From NCBI GenBank assembly GCA_964573995.1, contig CAZNLH010000049.1:1-11020 (forward strand): a DNA stretch of 11,020 nucleotides, written 5' to 3'. This DNA is from CAZNLH01 sp964573995. GTDB taxonomy: Bacteria; Gemmatimonadota; CAZMKB01; CAZNLH01. Position numbers and translations under genes: made by a program. This document shows positions 1-6,702 of the stretch, piece by piece. Below the pieces are notes generated by a model, which saw only the letters and a program-made list of their open reading frames with translations, was not told the DNA's origin and searched no databases. Positions within the stretch are counted from its first letter, which is position 1; each line of letters opens with the position of its first letter.

Positions 1-2
1 GG

Positions 3-443
3 GGAGAAGAATGGGCCCCTGCAGTTTCCTCATACGGAGATGGCGACCTGGGCACACCTGGCGCCAAAAACGACGCGTCGGCCCTTGGGATCACCGAGGG
101 GGTATCCAACCGTGAAGGGGTGAATGACACATCTTCGGCCTTCTTCCTGACTTACCCGAACCCCTTTGCGGGATACATGACCGTTTTGATCGAGGCAGAC
201 TTGACGCTCAGGTCGACGCTGGGCCAGGACTTCCCGGGCGGACCCCCCCTGAAACTTTCCGTCTATGACCTGCGCGGGCGCAAGGTTCGTGAACTATGGA
301 GAGGCAGGTTGACGAGTGAAACACGTATCACATGGAACGGCAGGGATGATCGCGGCAATCCGCTCCCTCCGGGAATCTACTTGATGCACCTGTCTGGTGG
401 AACACTCGACCTGCAAAGGAAGGTAATCCTTATGGCGAGATAG
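3..443 (+). CDS. C-terminal end of a secreted protein with FlgD-Ig/type IX-like tail (5' end outside window)
   Basis: The frame is open from base 3 to the TAG at 441-443, giving 146 residues with no stop, so the gene starts left of the window. A GTG at 120 also opens this frame, but the sequence before it is protein-like ('YGDGDLGTPGAKND'), as at the end of lamin-tail-type beta-sandwich domains in secreted bacterial proteins, so I take GTG 120 as internal. Then come 'YPNPF' (bases 153-167), 'LKLSVYDLRGRKVREL', 'WNGRDDRGNPLPPGIY' and a final 'RKVILMAR'. This order is typical of FlgD-Ig-like and type IX secretion C-terminal modules, which end large exported or cell-surface proteins. The function of the missing N-terminal part cannot be told. 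The family of the tail is fairly sure; whether it is a true T9SS signal or only a structural Ig fold is open. Confidence 0.75.
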   Translation, partial: GEEWAPAVSSYGDGDLGTPGAKNDASALGITEGVSNREGVNDTSSAFFLTYPNPFAGYMTVLIEADLTLRSTLGQDFPGGPPLKLSVYDLRGRKVRELWRGRLTSETRITWNGRDDRGNPLPPGIYLMHLSGGTLDLQRKVILMAR

Positions 444-526
444 TATCATGGGGAGATAATATCCAGGCAGCCATAAATCATTAACGACCGCTTGCACGAG
501 GCAACAATGTCCCCGCGGGAGAGGCA

Positions 527-547
527 CGGCACCCTGGTTCGGTGCCG
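527..547. repeat. Short inverted repeat between convergent genes
   Basis: A perfect 7-bp stem (CGGCACC at 527-533, GGTGCCG at 541-547) with a 7-nt loop lies in the 152-nt gap (444-595) between the end of the left-edge gene and the end of the converging GWxTD gene. Its position suits a bidirectional terminator, but there is no run of T on either strand next to the stem. It is at best a weak or Rho-dependent termination site. I see nothing else in this gap. Confidence 0.3.
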
Positions 548-595
548 GCGAATGACATCGCTGCACGGCCGGGGGGCGACGACAGGGGGGGTCAA

Positions 596-1975
596 TTACT
601 CCAGTCTCGATTTCGCCCGTATATAATCTCCAGGGTTCAAGAGCCTGTAATCGCCCGTAATCCCTCGATCCAGAAAATACAGTATCGTCTTGAACCCGAT
701 GGATCGATCGTAGACCCAGATTTCCATCGTCCCGAAAGGGGAAGTCACCCAATCCCGGCGCAGAACCTCGTCCGGAGGCCCGAGCGCCAGGTAAGCCCTC
801 CCGCGATCGGTCTTCCATCCCCTCTCCAGGTGGGTCGAGAAATTACGATTGACGTAACGGATCCGCCCAAAGTATTGCAGCATCGCCTCGTTGGCCGGAG
901 TGGCCGGCAGTGGATCCCTCTTGTCCCAGAACTTCCTCCAGGCTTCCAGCCGTTGATCCCCCCGGGCGGACTTCAACTCATCCATCTCACCGTGACCGGC
1001 TATGTACCGAAGGTACTTGACAACGGATTCGAAGTGATCTTCTATCCAGCGCGGGGAACTCGAGACGAAGAATGGCTTCTCCCTCCCGGCAATGACTTCC
1101 CCACTTGCTCCTGATAAGACGACTTTGAAGCGATAGCCTCCTATTTCCAGGGGCCTCCCCTCAACTTTCCCCCGGAATACCCGGACACTCCCGCCGGCGC
1201 CAAGAGGCTCCCGTCTCTCCCACAACACTTTGCCGGCTGAATCGACTGCGCTGATACCAACTTCCAGCGGCTTCAAGGCGGTATCCCCCGCAACGGGATA
1301 GACCTCCACGTAATAACCAACCGGGTCCATCGAATAGCGATACACCCCCATCGCCCTCGGCTCCACCCCCTCCGACGAAGGCCTGCCGATCTCCTGTATG
1401 ACCTCGCCTGCTTGGCCCGAGAGGAGTATAATTGACGAGATCGAAGGGGTCTTCCCCCGGAAGTCCGGGACGGCGGCCTGGAACGAGACCTGGCCGTAAC
1501 GGTGGGCATTTCTGTCCTCGACCTCCACCTCGACCTTGTACCGGCCTGGTTTCATGGTTACCGACGATTGAAAGACATGCATGGTGTCCGCCGCCTCACA
1601 TTCCCTGGAACGATCCAGAACACGATCCCAGGAACGCTCCGCGGCCTTCAGGGTCTCCTCGTCTTTCCAGTAGAGAGACACACGGTAACTTGCGTGAAAA
1701 GAATCGTCCCGGCTGGCATGAAGGAGTTCAGCGTCCGGAATGGCCAGCGTCAGGAACATACGGGTCTCGCCACTACCAGGTACGGCCAGAAACCCCGTAT
1801 CGGCGTAATAACCCACATCTCCCTCACTCTGCCTGAGGTCGCTCTTCAGGCGGAGGAATTCATCGAGGCCCGAGAAGGGATCGAGGGCATACGCGCCTCC
1901 AATTAGTCCGTCGAAGAGGAGAAGAGTGGAGGTGAAAATGATGGAGATCAAGTGCATCGCAGTGGGCCTGTTCAT
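596..1975 (-). CDS. Secreted GWxTD-domain protein
   Basis: This encodes 459 residues. The N-terminus is a signal peptide: hydrophobic residues 9-27, then 'AYA' at 28-30 with likely cleavage before LDPF. The middle (about 50-340) is rich in beta-strand-like stretches, probably two beta-sandwich domains. The C-terminus carries the GWxTD domain: 'GWKTD' at residues 386-390, followed by 'RGRAYLALGPPDEV', 'MEIWVYD' and 'LLNPGDY'. The family is known by sequence but its biochemical role is not established, so no activity is assigned. The signal peptide predicts an exported protein, periplasmic or surface. The ATG at 1975 has no clear ribosome site; the ATG at 1957 (Met7) has an AGG 9 nt upstream and is a good alternative that keeps the signal peptide. 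It lies 89 nt downstream of glgC on the same strand and is probably the last gene of that operon. Confidence 0.85.
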   Translation of the reverse strand: MNRPTAMHLISIIFTSTLLLFDGLIGGAYALDPFSGLDEFLRLKSDLRQSEGDVGYYADTGFLAVPGSGETRMFLTLAIPDAELLHASRDDSFHASYRVSLYWKDEETLKAAERSWDRVLDRSRECEAADTMHVFQSSVTMKPGRYKVEVEVEDRNAHRYGQVSFQAAVPDFRGKTPSISSIILLSGQAGEVIQEIGRPSSEGVEPRAMGVYRYSMDPVGYYVEVYPVAGDTALKPLEVGISAVDSAGKVLWERREPLGAGGSVRVFRGKVEGRPLEIGGYRFKVVLSGASGEVIAGREKPFFVSSSPRWIEDHFESVVKYLRYIAGHGEMDELKSARGDQRLEAWRKFWDKRDPLPATPANEAMLQYFGRIRYVNRNFSTHLERGWKTDRGRAYLALGPPDEVLRRDWVTSPFGTMEIWVYDRSIGFKTILYFLDRGITGDYRLLNPGDYIRAKSRLE

Positions 1976-2064
1976 AAGTTCGGTGGCGGCCCGGGGGTAA
2001 AATGTCCCTTGGCGTTCTATCCCCCCTACACAAGAAGAGGCGACCGATCAAACCGGTATCCGAT

Positions 2065-3300
2065 TCACCCCCGGTCCCACGCATAGCCTACCGGAATGAC
2101 CACGATCCCGGCTTCACTCAGGAAAAACCGCTTTTCGTCTTCCGCCCTGTCGTAACCGATCACAGTACCGGGCGGCACCTTGACGTGTTTATCGATAATG
2201 ACCCTCTTCAGGCGGCAGTTACGCCCAACATCGACCCCATTGAAGAGGATAGAGTCTCTTACCTCGCTGAAACTGTGGATGAATACATTTTTCCCGAGGA
2301 TCGAGTCTTTCACCGTCCCCCCACTGATGATGCATCCCTCGGATACGATCGAGTCGATCGCCAGCCCCTTCCTCTTTCCCTCGTCAAAGACGAACTTGGC
2401 TGGTGGATCCCCGTAACTGACCGTGCGCACCGGCCAACTCCGATTGTACAGGTTAAACGCGGGGTCTATGTTCTTGAGGTCCATGTTCGCTTCGTAGTAG
2501 GCCTCGATAGTGCCGATATCCCGCCAGTAAGAGTGTTCCTCCCCCTTCATACTCTCAGGTATCCGGTTTTCCCTGAAGTCATAGACGTAGACATCCCGTC
2601 TCTTGCACATCTCCGGCAGGATCGACTTTCCGAAATCGTGTTCCGTGGCCCGGCAGGCATCCAATTCGAGTTCCTCGATCAACACGTCACGCCTGAAGAG
2701 ATAATTCCCGAGTGACGCCAGGCAGAGATCCGGATGATCCGGGAGCGGCACGGGGTTCTGGGGCTTTTCTTGAAATCCGACCATCTTCCAGTCGCGGTCG
2801 ACCTCTATGATCCCGAAATGGCATGCCGTTTCAACAGGGACCGGGAGGGCGGCCACGGTGGCGCAGGCCCCCTTGCGATAGTGGTAGTTTATCATCTGCC
2901 TGATGTTCATCTTGTAGATGTGATCCGCCCCGAAAATGGCTACGATCGAAGCCCCTGAATTCTCGACGAGATGCAGGTTCTGGTAGATGGCGTCCGCGGT
3001 CCCCTTGTACCAGGAACCACCGATCCTCTGTTGAGCCGGGACCGCCGTTATGAAGTGATCCTTAAGCAGGCCGCTGAATTGCCATCCCTCCCTCAGGTGA
3101 TCCTGCAGTGACTGGGATTTGAACTGGATCAGGACGAATATGGAGTATATCTCGGAATTGATGAAATTGCTGAGGACGAAGTCGATTATCCTGTACTTGC
3201 CGCCGAACGGTACGGCGGGCTTCGACCGCTCCTTTGTGAGGGGATAGAGACGGGCCCCCCTCCCCCCCGCCATTATCATCCCGAGGACGTTATCTCTCAA
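2065..3300 (-). CDS. glgC: Glucose-1-phosphate adenylyltransferase (ADP-glucose pyrophosphorylase)
   Basis: This cytoplasmic enzyme makes ADP-glucose and pyrophosphate from ATP and glucose-1-phosphate, the committed step of bacterial glycogen synthesis. Its 411 residues are normal for GlgC. Visible motifs are the N-terminal nucleotide-binding loop 'AGGRGARLYPL' (11-21), 'PAVPFGGKYRIIDFVLSN' (28-45), 'WYKGTADAIYQNL' (97-109), 'GADHIYKM' with the catalytic Asp at 126, 'GFQEKP' with the glucose-1-phosphate-binding Lys at 179, and hexapeptide left-handed beta-helix repeats from about 312 to 382. The start is TTG at 3300, preceded by GGGGGAAG and 12 nt after the ktrA stop. The nearest ATG at 3305 is in another frame and meets TGA after two codons. 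The first in-frame ATG (codon 8) would remove the strand before the nucleotide loop. No other glycogen gene (glgA, glgB, glgP) is in the window. Runs of seven and six G fall inside the nucleotide-binding loop codons. Confidence 0.95.
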   Translation of the reverse strand: MRDNVLGMIMAGGRGARLYPLTKERSKPAVPFGGKYRIIDFVLSNFINSEIYSIFVLIQFKSQSLQDHLREGWQFSGLLKDHFITAVPAQQRIGGSWYKGTADAIYQNLHLVENSGASIVAIFGADHIYKMNIRQMINYHYRKGACATVAALPVPVETACHFGIIEVDRDWKMVGFQEKPQNPVPLPDHPDLCLASLGNYLFRRDVLIEELELDACRATEHDFGKSILPEMCKRRDVYVYDFRENRIPESMKGEEHSYWRDIGTIEAYYEANMDLKNIDPAFNLYNRSWPVRTVSYGDPPAKFVFDEGKRKGLAIDSIVSEGCIISGGTVKDSILGKNVFIHSFSEVRDSILFNGVDVGRNCRLKRVIIDKHVKVPPGTVIGYDRAEDEKRFFLSEAGIVVIPVGYAWDRG

Positions 3301-3312
3301 GGCATCTTCCCC

Positions 3313-4011
3313 CTACTTTTCATCGAGCCTTGCCAGTTTCTCGATCTTCTCGTCGCTGCCCACCACTACAAGGACATCGCCACTCTCTATGCGATCCCCC
3401 GGCCTCGGAACGTCGTTGACCTCGTCGCTCTCCACTTCCTCGCCCCTGCCGTTGACTTTCGAGACCTTCTTGCGGATCGCTACGACGTTCACGCCGAACT
3501 TCTTACGTACATCGAGTTCCCCAAGCGTCCGTCCTACCAGTGCGCTGGCGGCCTTGACCTCCGCTACGCTGTGTCCGGTGGCAAGGGTGATGTGTTCGTA
3601 GATGTTCGGAGCGATCAGGGAAGTCGCGAGTTGCTCCCCCATGTGCTCCTCGGGATTGACGACGCGAGTGGCCCCCACCACTCTAAGGATCTGTTCCTGC
3701 AAGGGCGAAATGGCCCTTCCGATAATCTGCCCGACCCCGAGCCGCTTGAGGACCGCGGTCGTAAGGATACTCACCTCAACCCGTTCACCGATGGCCACTA
3801 CCGCAACGTCCACATCAGGGACACCGGCCGCCTTCATCGCCTCTTCATCGGTCGAATCGAGGCATACGGCGTGGTGTACCTCCTCCTTTATCGATTCAAC
3901 CTTCACGATGTCATTGTCGATCGCTATCACCTCTCCACCCCTCTCGATCAATGACCTGGAGAGTTTCACTCCAAAGGTTCCGAGGCCAATAACGGCAAAC
4001 ACCTTTTTCAT
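3313..4011 (-). CDS. ktrA: KtrA/TrkA-type RCK regulator of potassium uptake
   Basis: This is a 232-residue cytoplasmic gating subunit for the membrane protein encoded just upstream. Residues 1-135 are an RCK_N Rossmann domain with 'GLGTFG' (9-14) and the acidic 'IDND' (31-34) after strand 2, typical of ATP/ADP or NAD binding. Residues about 145-232 are an RCK_C domain. There is one RCK_N/RCK_C pair, so it matches KtrA rather than the doubled TrkA of enterobacteria. In the family an octameric ring opens or closes the KtrB pore in response to nucleotides, and in some bacteria RCK_C binds c-di-AMP; the latter cannot be read from this sequence. The start is ATG 4011, whose ATGA overlaps the ktrB stop by 4 nt, with GGAAAGG about 11 nt upstream. 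The same frame stays open farther upstream to 4557, but that part is a shadow of ktrB. Confidence 0.93.
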   Translation of the reverse strand: MKKVFAVIGLGTFGVKLSRSLIERGGEVIAIDNDIVKVESIKEEVHHAVCLDSTDEEAMKAAGVPDVDVAVVAIGERVEVSILTTAVLKRLGVGQIIGRAISPLQEQILRVVGATRVVNPEEHMGEQLATSLIAPNIYEHITLATGHSVAEVKAASALVGRTLGELDVRKKFGVNVVAIRKKVSKVNGRGEEVESDEVNDVPRPGDRIESGDVLVVVGSDEKIEKLARLDEK

Positions 4012-5420
4012 CCTATCAGCACCTTTCCAGCGGGGTAAGTGACCCTGGCCCGTTTCTCCGCCTCCCCGACGACCAGGGCGAGGCTCAGCGGACCCACCCT
4101 CCCGACGAACATCAGGACGATGATCAAGACCTTCCCGAGATCGGTCAACCCTGCAGTAATACCGGTAGACAGGCCCACGGTTCCGAAGGCTGAGACCGCT
4201 TCGAACAGGAGGGAGAGGAAGTCTTCCTTCTGCGTGGCGAGGAGCAGCAAAAACATGAATACCAGGATAAAGAAGGAGATGGCAACGATGGAAATCGCCT
4301 TGTAGACGGTGGTCTTCCGAATGGTCCTCCCGAACACCTCCACCTCGTCGCGCCCTATGATCATCGATCGAACTGCGAGGAGGAGGACGGCGAAGGTGCT
4401 CGTCTTTATCCCGCCACCGGTAGAGCCCGGAGAGGCGCCGATAAACATCAATATAATAAGGAAAAACAGCGTTGCGGGCCTCAATAGGCCGATATCCATC
4501 GTATTGAATCCCGCAGTCCTTGCCGTGACCGACTGGAAGAAGGCGGGCAGGATACATGCACTCAACGGCCGGTCGCCGAAAGAGCCGCTTCTTTCGAAGA
4601 GGATAATAACCAATGTACCGGCTACAATGAGGGCCCCGGTCATAACAAGGACCAGCCGCGTATGAACGTTGATGCCGACAAAAAAACCGAGTTTGCCCCT
4701 CCTGCAGGATGTATTGGCCACGATATCCTCGACGACCACGAACCCCAGTCCGCCGACGATGATCAAGGCCGCGATTACGATATTGACCCCCGGATTCTCA
4801 CGGAAGCCCTCGAGGCTGTCGGAGAAGAGAGAGAATCCCGCGTTGCAGAAGGCTGAAATGGAGTGAAAGACGGCCAACGCCAGGGAGGAACCGGCGGTCG
4901 TACCCGGTCGATGCCAGCAGAAGAAGAGGAGAAGGACGCCTATCGCCTCGACGATAAAGGTCATCTTTAACACGAACAGAATGAGACACTTGAGGTCTTC
5001 CGCGCTGCTGGATTCAACGATCTCCTCCATTATCCGCCGCTTACCAACGGCCAGGCGTTGCCTGAAGACCAGGAAGAGGGCCGCTGAAAAGGTCATGATC
5101 CCAAGACCGCCGACCTGGATGAGGATGAGGATGACCGACTGTCCAAAGAAAGAGAAGTACTTGGGGGTATCGGCTACAATCAGGCCGGTCACGCAGACCG
5201 CCGAGGTCGAGGTGAATAGCGCTGTAATGAAGGGTGCTCCCTGATGGTCCCTCGTAGACCATGGAAGGCTGAGTAAGAGTGTACCAGCAAGTATGGCGGC
5301 CAGGAAACTCAGGACAAGCGCCATCCCAGGACGCCGCATCAGCAATGATATGGATCCCTGTCTTTCCCGCCTATGGCGGTGCAGGCGAAGGAGGGGTCCT
5401 GGACGCTCAACCATCATCAC
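4008..5420 (-). CDS. ktrB: KtrB/TrkH-family potassium uptake membrane subunit
   Basis: This inner-membrane K+ translocating subunit works with KtrA and has 470 residues. It shows the fourfold membrane-pore-membrane repeat of the TrkH/KtrB superfamily. Each pore loop has its filter glycine: 'SAVCVTGL' (G79), 'ISAFCNAGFS' (G195), 'TARTAGFNT' (G304) and 'SAFGTVGLSTG' (G416). The segment 'IGASPGSTGGGIKT' (327-340) lies just after the third pore unit, in the region of the KtrB gating loop, and 'FVGRVGPLSLAL' is near the C-terminus. The first 30 residues are strongly basic and probably cytoplasmic. Three tandem starts exist: GTG 5420, ATG 5417 and ATG 5414, and the sequence does not decide between them. 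KtrB complexes are often Na+-coupled, which is inferred from the family only. The 173-nt upstream gap holds a terminator-like hairpin; I could not find a convincing promoter between that hairpin and the start. Confidence 0.93.
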   Translation of the reverse strand: MMMVERPGPLLRLHRHRRERQGSISLLMRRPGMALVLSFLAAILAGTLLLSLPWSTRDHQGAPFITALFTSTSAVCVTGLIVADTPKYFSFFGQSVILILIQVGGLGIMTFSAALFLVFRQRLAVGKRRIMEEIVESSSAEDLKCLILFVLKMTFIVEAIGVLLLFFCWHRPGTTAGSSLALAVFHSISAFCNAGFSLFSDSLEGFRENPGVNIVIAALIIVGGLGFVVVEDIVANTSCRRGKLGFFVGINVHTRLVLVMTGALIVAGTLVIILFERSGSFGDRPLSACILPAFFQSVTARTAGFNTMDIGLLRPATLFFLIILMFIGASPGSTGGGIKTSTFAVLLLAVRSMIIGRDEVEVFGRTIRKTTVYKAISIVAISFFILVFMFLLLLATQKEDFLSLLFEAVSAFGTVGLSTGITAGLTDLGKVLIIVLMFVGRVGPLSLALVVGEAEKRARVTYPAGKVLIG

Positions 5421-5479
5421 CTGTACGATAAACCCCTCTTCAAAACGAAATCACCAGCGAAGACCCGTTTATCACCTGT

Positions 5480-5559
5480 AAAAAGGGGTCATTGTCTCCC
5501 GGCCTTTTCGGATAGAGAAGACAACAAAAATCCACGTCAAAGCCGGAGACAACGACCCC
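5480..5559 (-). terminator. Long stem-loop with U-tract downstream of pal, possible ktrB attenuator
   Basis: On the minus strand an 18-nt arm (5559-5542) pairs with a 19-nt arm (5503-5485) with one G-U pair and one bulged base. The loop is 38 nt. The second arm runs straight into five T (5484-5480). The structure begins about 34 nt after the pal stop and ends about 60 nt before ktrB, so the simplest reading is the intrinsic terminator of pal. The 38-nt loop is unusually large for a simple terminator. It contains GTTGTCTTCTC (5525-5515), nearly a copy of part of the first arm, which could compete for the second arm. Confidence 0.75.
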
Positions 5560-5593
5560 GGAGAGTTGAATTGACCGGTAGGCCTTCCGGTAA

Positions 5594-6169
5594 TCACCAC
5601 GAAACTATCTTGAACTCCGCTCGCCGGTTTTTCTCCCAGGCCTCGGGGGTATGGGCCGGATCCAACGGCCTCTCCTTCCCGTAACTGATCGTCGAAATGT
5701 GCCCCTCATCGATCCCCGCGTCGACGAGATACTTCTTGGCGGCAGTCGCCCGTCTCTCACCAAGTGCCAGGTTATATTCCTCCGTGCCCCTCTCGTCACA
5801 ATTCCCTTCGATTCTGATCTTCACCGTCGGGCGCTGCCTCAAGAGATCAGCCTTCTGAGACAGGATGTCCAGGGCCTCCGGCTTCAGGTCGGATTTGTCA
5901 AAATCGAAATGGATCATGACCGACATCTGGGCCTCAAAGTCTTTCCGTGCCTTCGCCTCCTTGGCCTCTGCCTCCTTCCTCAACTTCTCCGCCTTCTCTT
6001 TCTCCAGACGTGCCCGCTCCTCTTCTTCCTTCCGAAGCCTTTCTTCTTCAAGACGCTGCGCTTCCTCATTCACCGGAGGAATAGGTTTCTCCTTCGCGCA
6101 CCCGATGACGACAAACGCCATCAACAGACTTAGAACGATCCAACGATGACCTATTAAACCCTTTTTCAT
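5594..6169 (-). CDS. pal: Peptidoglycan-associated lipoprotein Pal
   Basis: This 191-residue outer-membrane lipoprotein binds peptidoglycan and, in the family, works with the Tol complex to hold the outer membrane to the wall during division. A lipoprotein signal ends in 'VIGC', with Cys24 the predicted lipidation site; +2 is Ala, so there is no inner-membrane retention Asp. Residues about 34-80 are a highly charged Glu/Lys/Arg helix, likely a coiled coil or spacer. The OmpA/Pal domain follows with 'IHFDFDKSDLKPEA' (86-99), 'EGNCDERGTEEYNLALGERRA' (about 121-141), 'SYGKERP' (162-168) and 'NRRAEF' (181-186), which include the residues that contact diaminopimelate. The start is ATG 6169, backed by GAGGAG 9 nt upstream. 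A longer in-frame start at 6238 would put a polar stretch before the signal peptide, so I reject it. No tolQRAB or cpoB gene is adjacent in the window. Confidence 0.93.
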   Translation of the reverse strand: MKKGLIGHRWIVLSLLMAFVVIGCAKEKPIPPVNEEAQRLEEERLRKEEEERARLEKEKAEKLRKEAEAKEAKARKDFEAQMSVMIHFDFDKSDLKPEALDILSQKADLLRQRPTVKIRIEGNCDERGTEEYNLALGERRATAAKKYLVDAGIDEGHISTISYGKERPLDPAHTPEAWEKNRRAEFKIVSW

Positions 6170-6564
6170 GGCCTTGAACTCCTCACTTTCATCAGTCACT
6201 CTACCTCTTCCCCACCGGTCCCCTATTCCACACTCCATTGCCCTTGGAAACCTGATTCAAATCACACACGACGCCAGAAGGCCTTTCCCTATCTGCTGCT
6301 CCTATCACCCCCCTCTCCACAAGATAGCGGCAGGAAACATCGATCGATACTCCTCTCTCAATGACGGGCCCGGGCCAACTACCCCAGGAAACCCGCAGGT
6401 ATTGAAGTCTTCATTTTGCCAGGCAACACGGCATATTATATCTCTCTTTTATAATTTATCGTACAAATCAGAAAAAAAGCAAGGAAAAAGAGTCCCATCC
6501 GTTCCCGGCCCCGATAACCGCCATGAAACAGACAGGAAACTCAAGGTCTCTTCCTTCCCTCTCA

Positions 6565-6593
6565 TTGACAATAATGAAAACGACTCTTATATT
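6565..6593 (+). promoter_or_regulatory. Sigma70-type promoter for the CDP-sugar operon
   Basis: A perfect -35 box TTGACA (6565-6570) is followed, after exactly 17 nt, by TATATT (6588-6593), five of six matches to the -10 consensus. Transcription would start near 6600, leaving a leader of about 100 nt before rfbF. It sits in the AT-rich part of the divergent region and points at the four-gene operon. Confidence 0.75.
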
Positions 6594-6610
6594 GCACCAT
6601 GTGCCGACGG

Positions 6611-6657
6611 TTTCGAGATGCTCTTTAAGGCCTCGAAAAGGGCCAAAACGCGGTTTT
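6611..6657 (+). repeat. Two small hairpins in the rfbF leader
   Basis: Within the predicted 5' leader, TTTCGAG (6611-6617) can pair with CTCGAAA (6632-6638) across a 14-nt loop, and AAAAC (6645-6649) with GTTTT (6653-6657) across a 3-nt loop. A competing GGCC (6629-6632) / GGCC (6641-6644) pairing overlaps the first stem. No U-tract follows, so these are not terminators. Whether they regulate anything is unknown. Confidence 0.3.
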
Positions 6658-6702
6658 CAATAAGCAGAACGCTGCATTCACAACCAGGGAGAGAGAGGTT
6701 TC

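Larger units (their letters stand above)
6170..6702. other. 533-nt divergent intergenic regulatory region
   Basis: No supported gene lies here. A reading frame spans it on the + strand (6168-6719), but its product is low-complexity and Pro/Ser-rich, overlaps the start of rfbF and matches no family I know. The part from about 6420 to 6600 is clearly richer in A+T than the neighbouring genes, as expected of a promoter region. The rightward promoter is listed separately. For leftward pal transcription, a TATAAT lies on the minus strand at 6440-6435, 266 nt before the pal ATG, but no good -35 is spaced correctly, so pal's promoter is unresolved. A 10-bp palindrome GGCCCGGGCC is present at about 6367-6376, with no known role. 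Confidence 0.6.

Noticed and set aside
294..818. 174-codon minus frame crossing the end of the left-edge gene and of the GWxTD gene
   Set aside because: It overlaps two genes with strong protein evidence and has no family resemblance.
542..1114. 190-codon + strand frame opposite the GWxTD gene
   Set aside because: The opposite strand holds the recognisable GWxTD domain and the product here is Pro/Arg-rich without known motifs.
2002..2715. 237-codon + strand frame opposite glgC
   Set aside because: The minus strand encodes a complete, motif-rich GlgC; this antisense frame has no recognisable domains and is an effect of codon bias in GC-rich DNA.
4012..4557. Upstream extension of ktrA
   Set aside because: The extension lies within ktrB in another frame and is Arg/Pro-rich; the RCK domain begins exactly at the ATG overlapping the ktrB stop.
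5427..5473. GATAAAC/GTTTATC inverted repeat before ktrB
   Set aside because: A 7-bp repeat 33 nt apart in an AT-rich stretch can arise by chance and I saw no supporting feature.
5421..5593. ydaO-type c-di-AMP riboswitch upstream of ktrB
   Set aside because: This class often precedes ktr genes, so I looked for its conserved G-rich segments on the minus strand and did not find them; only the terminator-like hairpin is clear.
6594..6702. JUMPstart/ops element in the leader of the sugar operon
   Set aside because: The characteristic GGCGGTAG core is absent.
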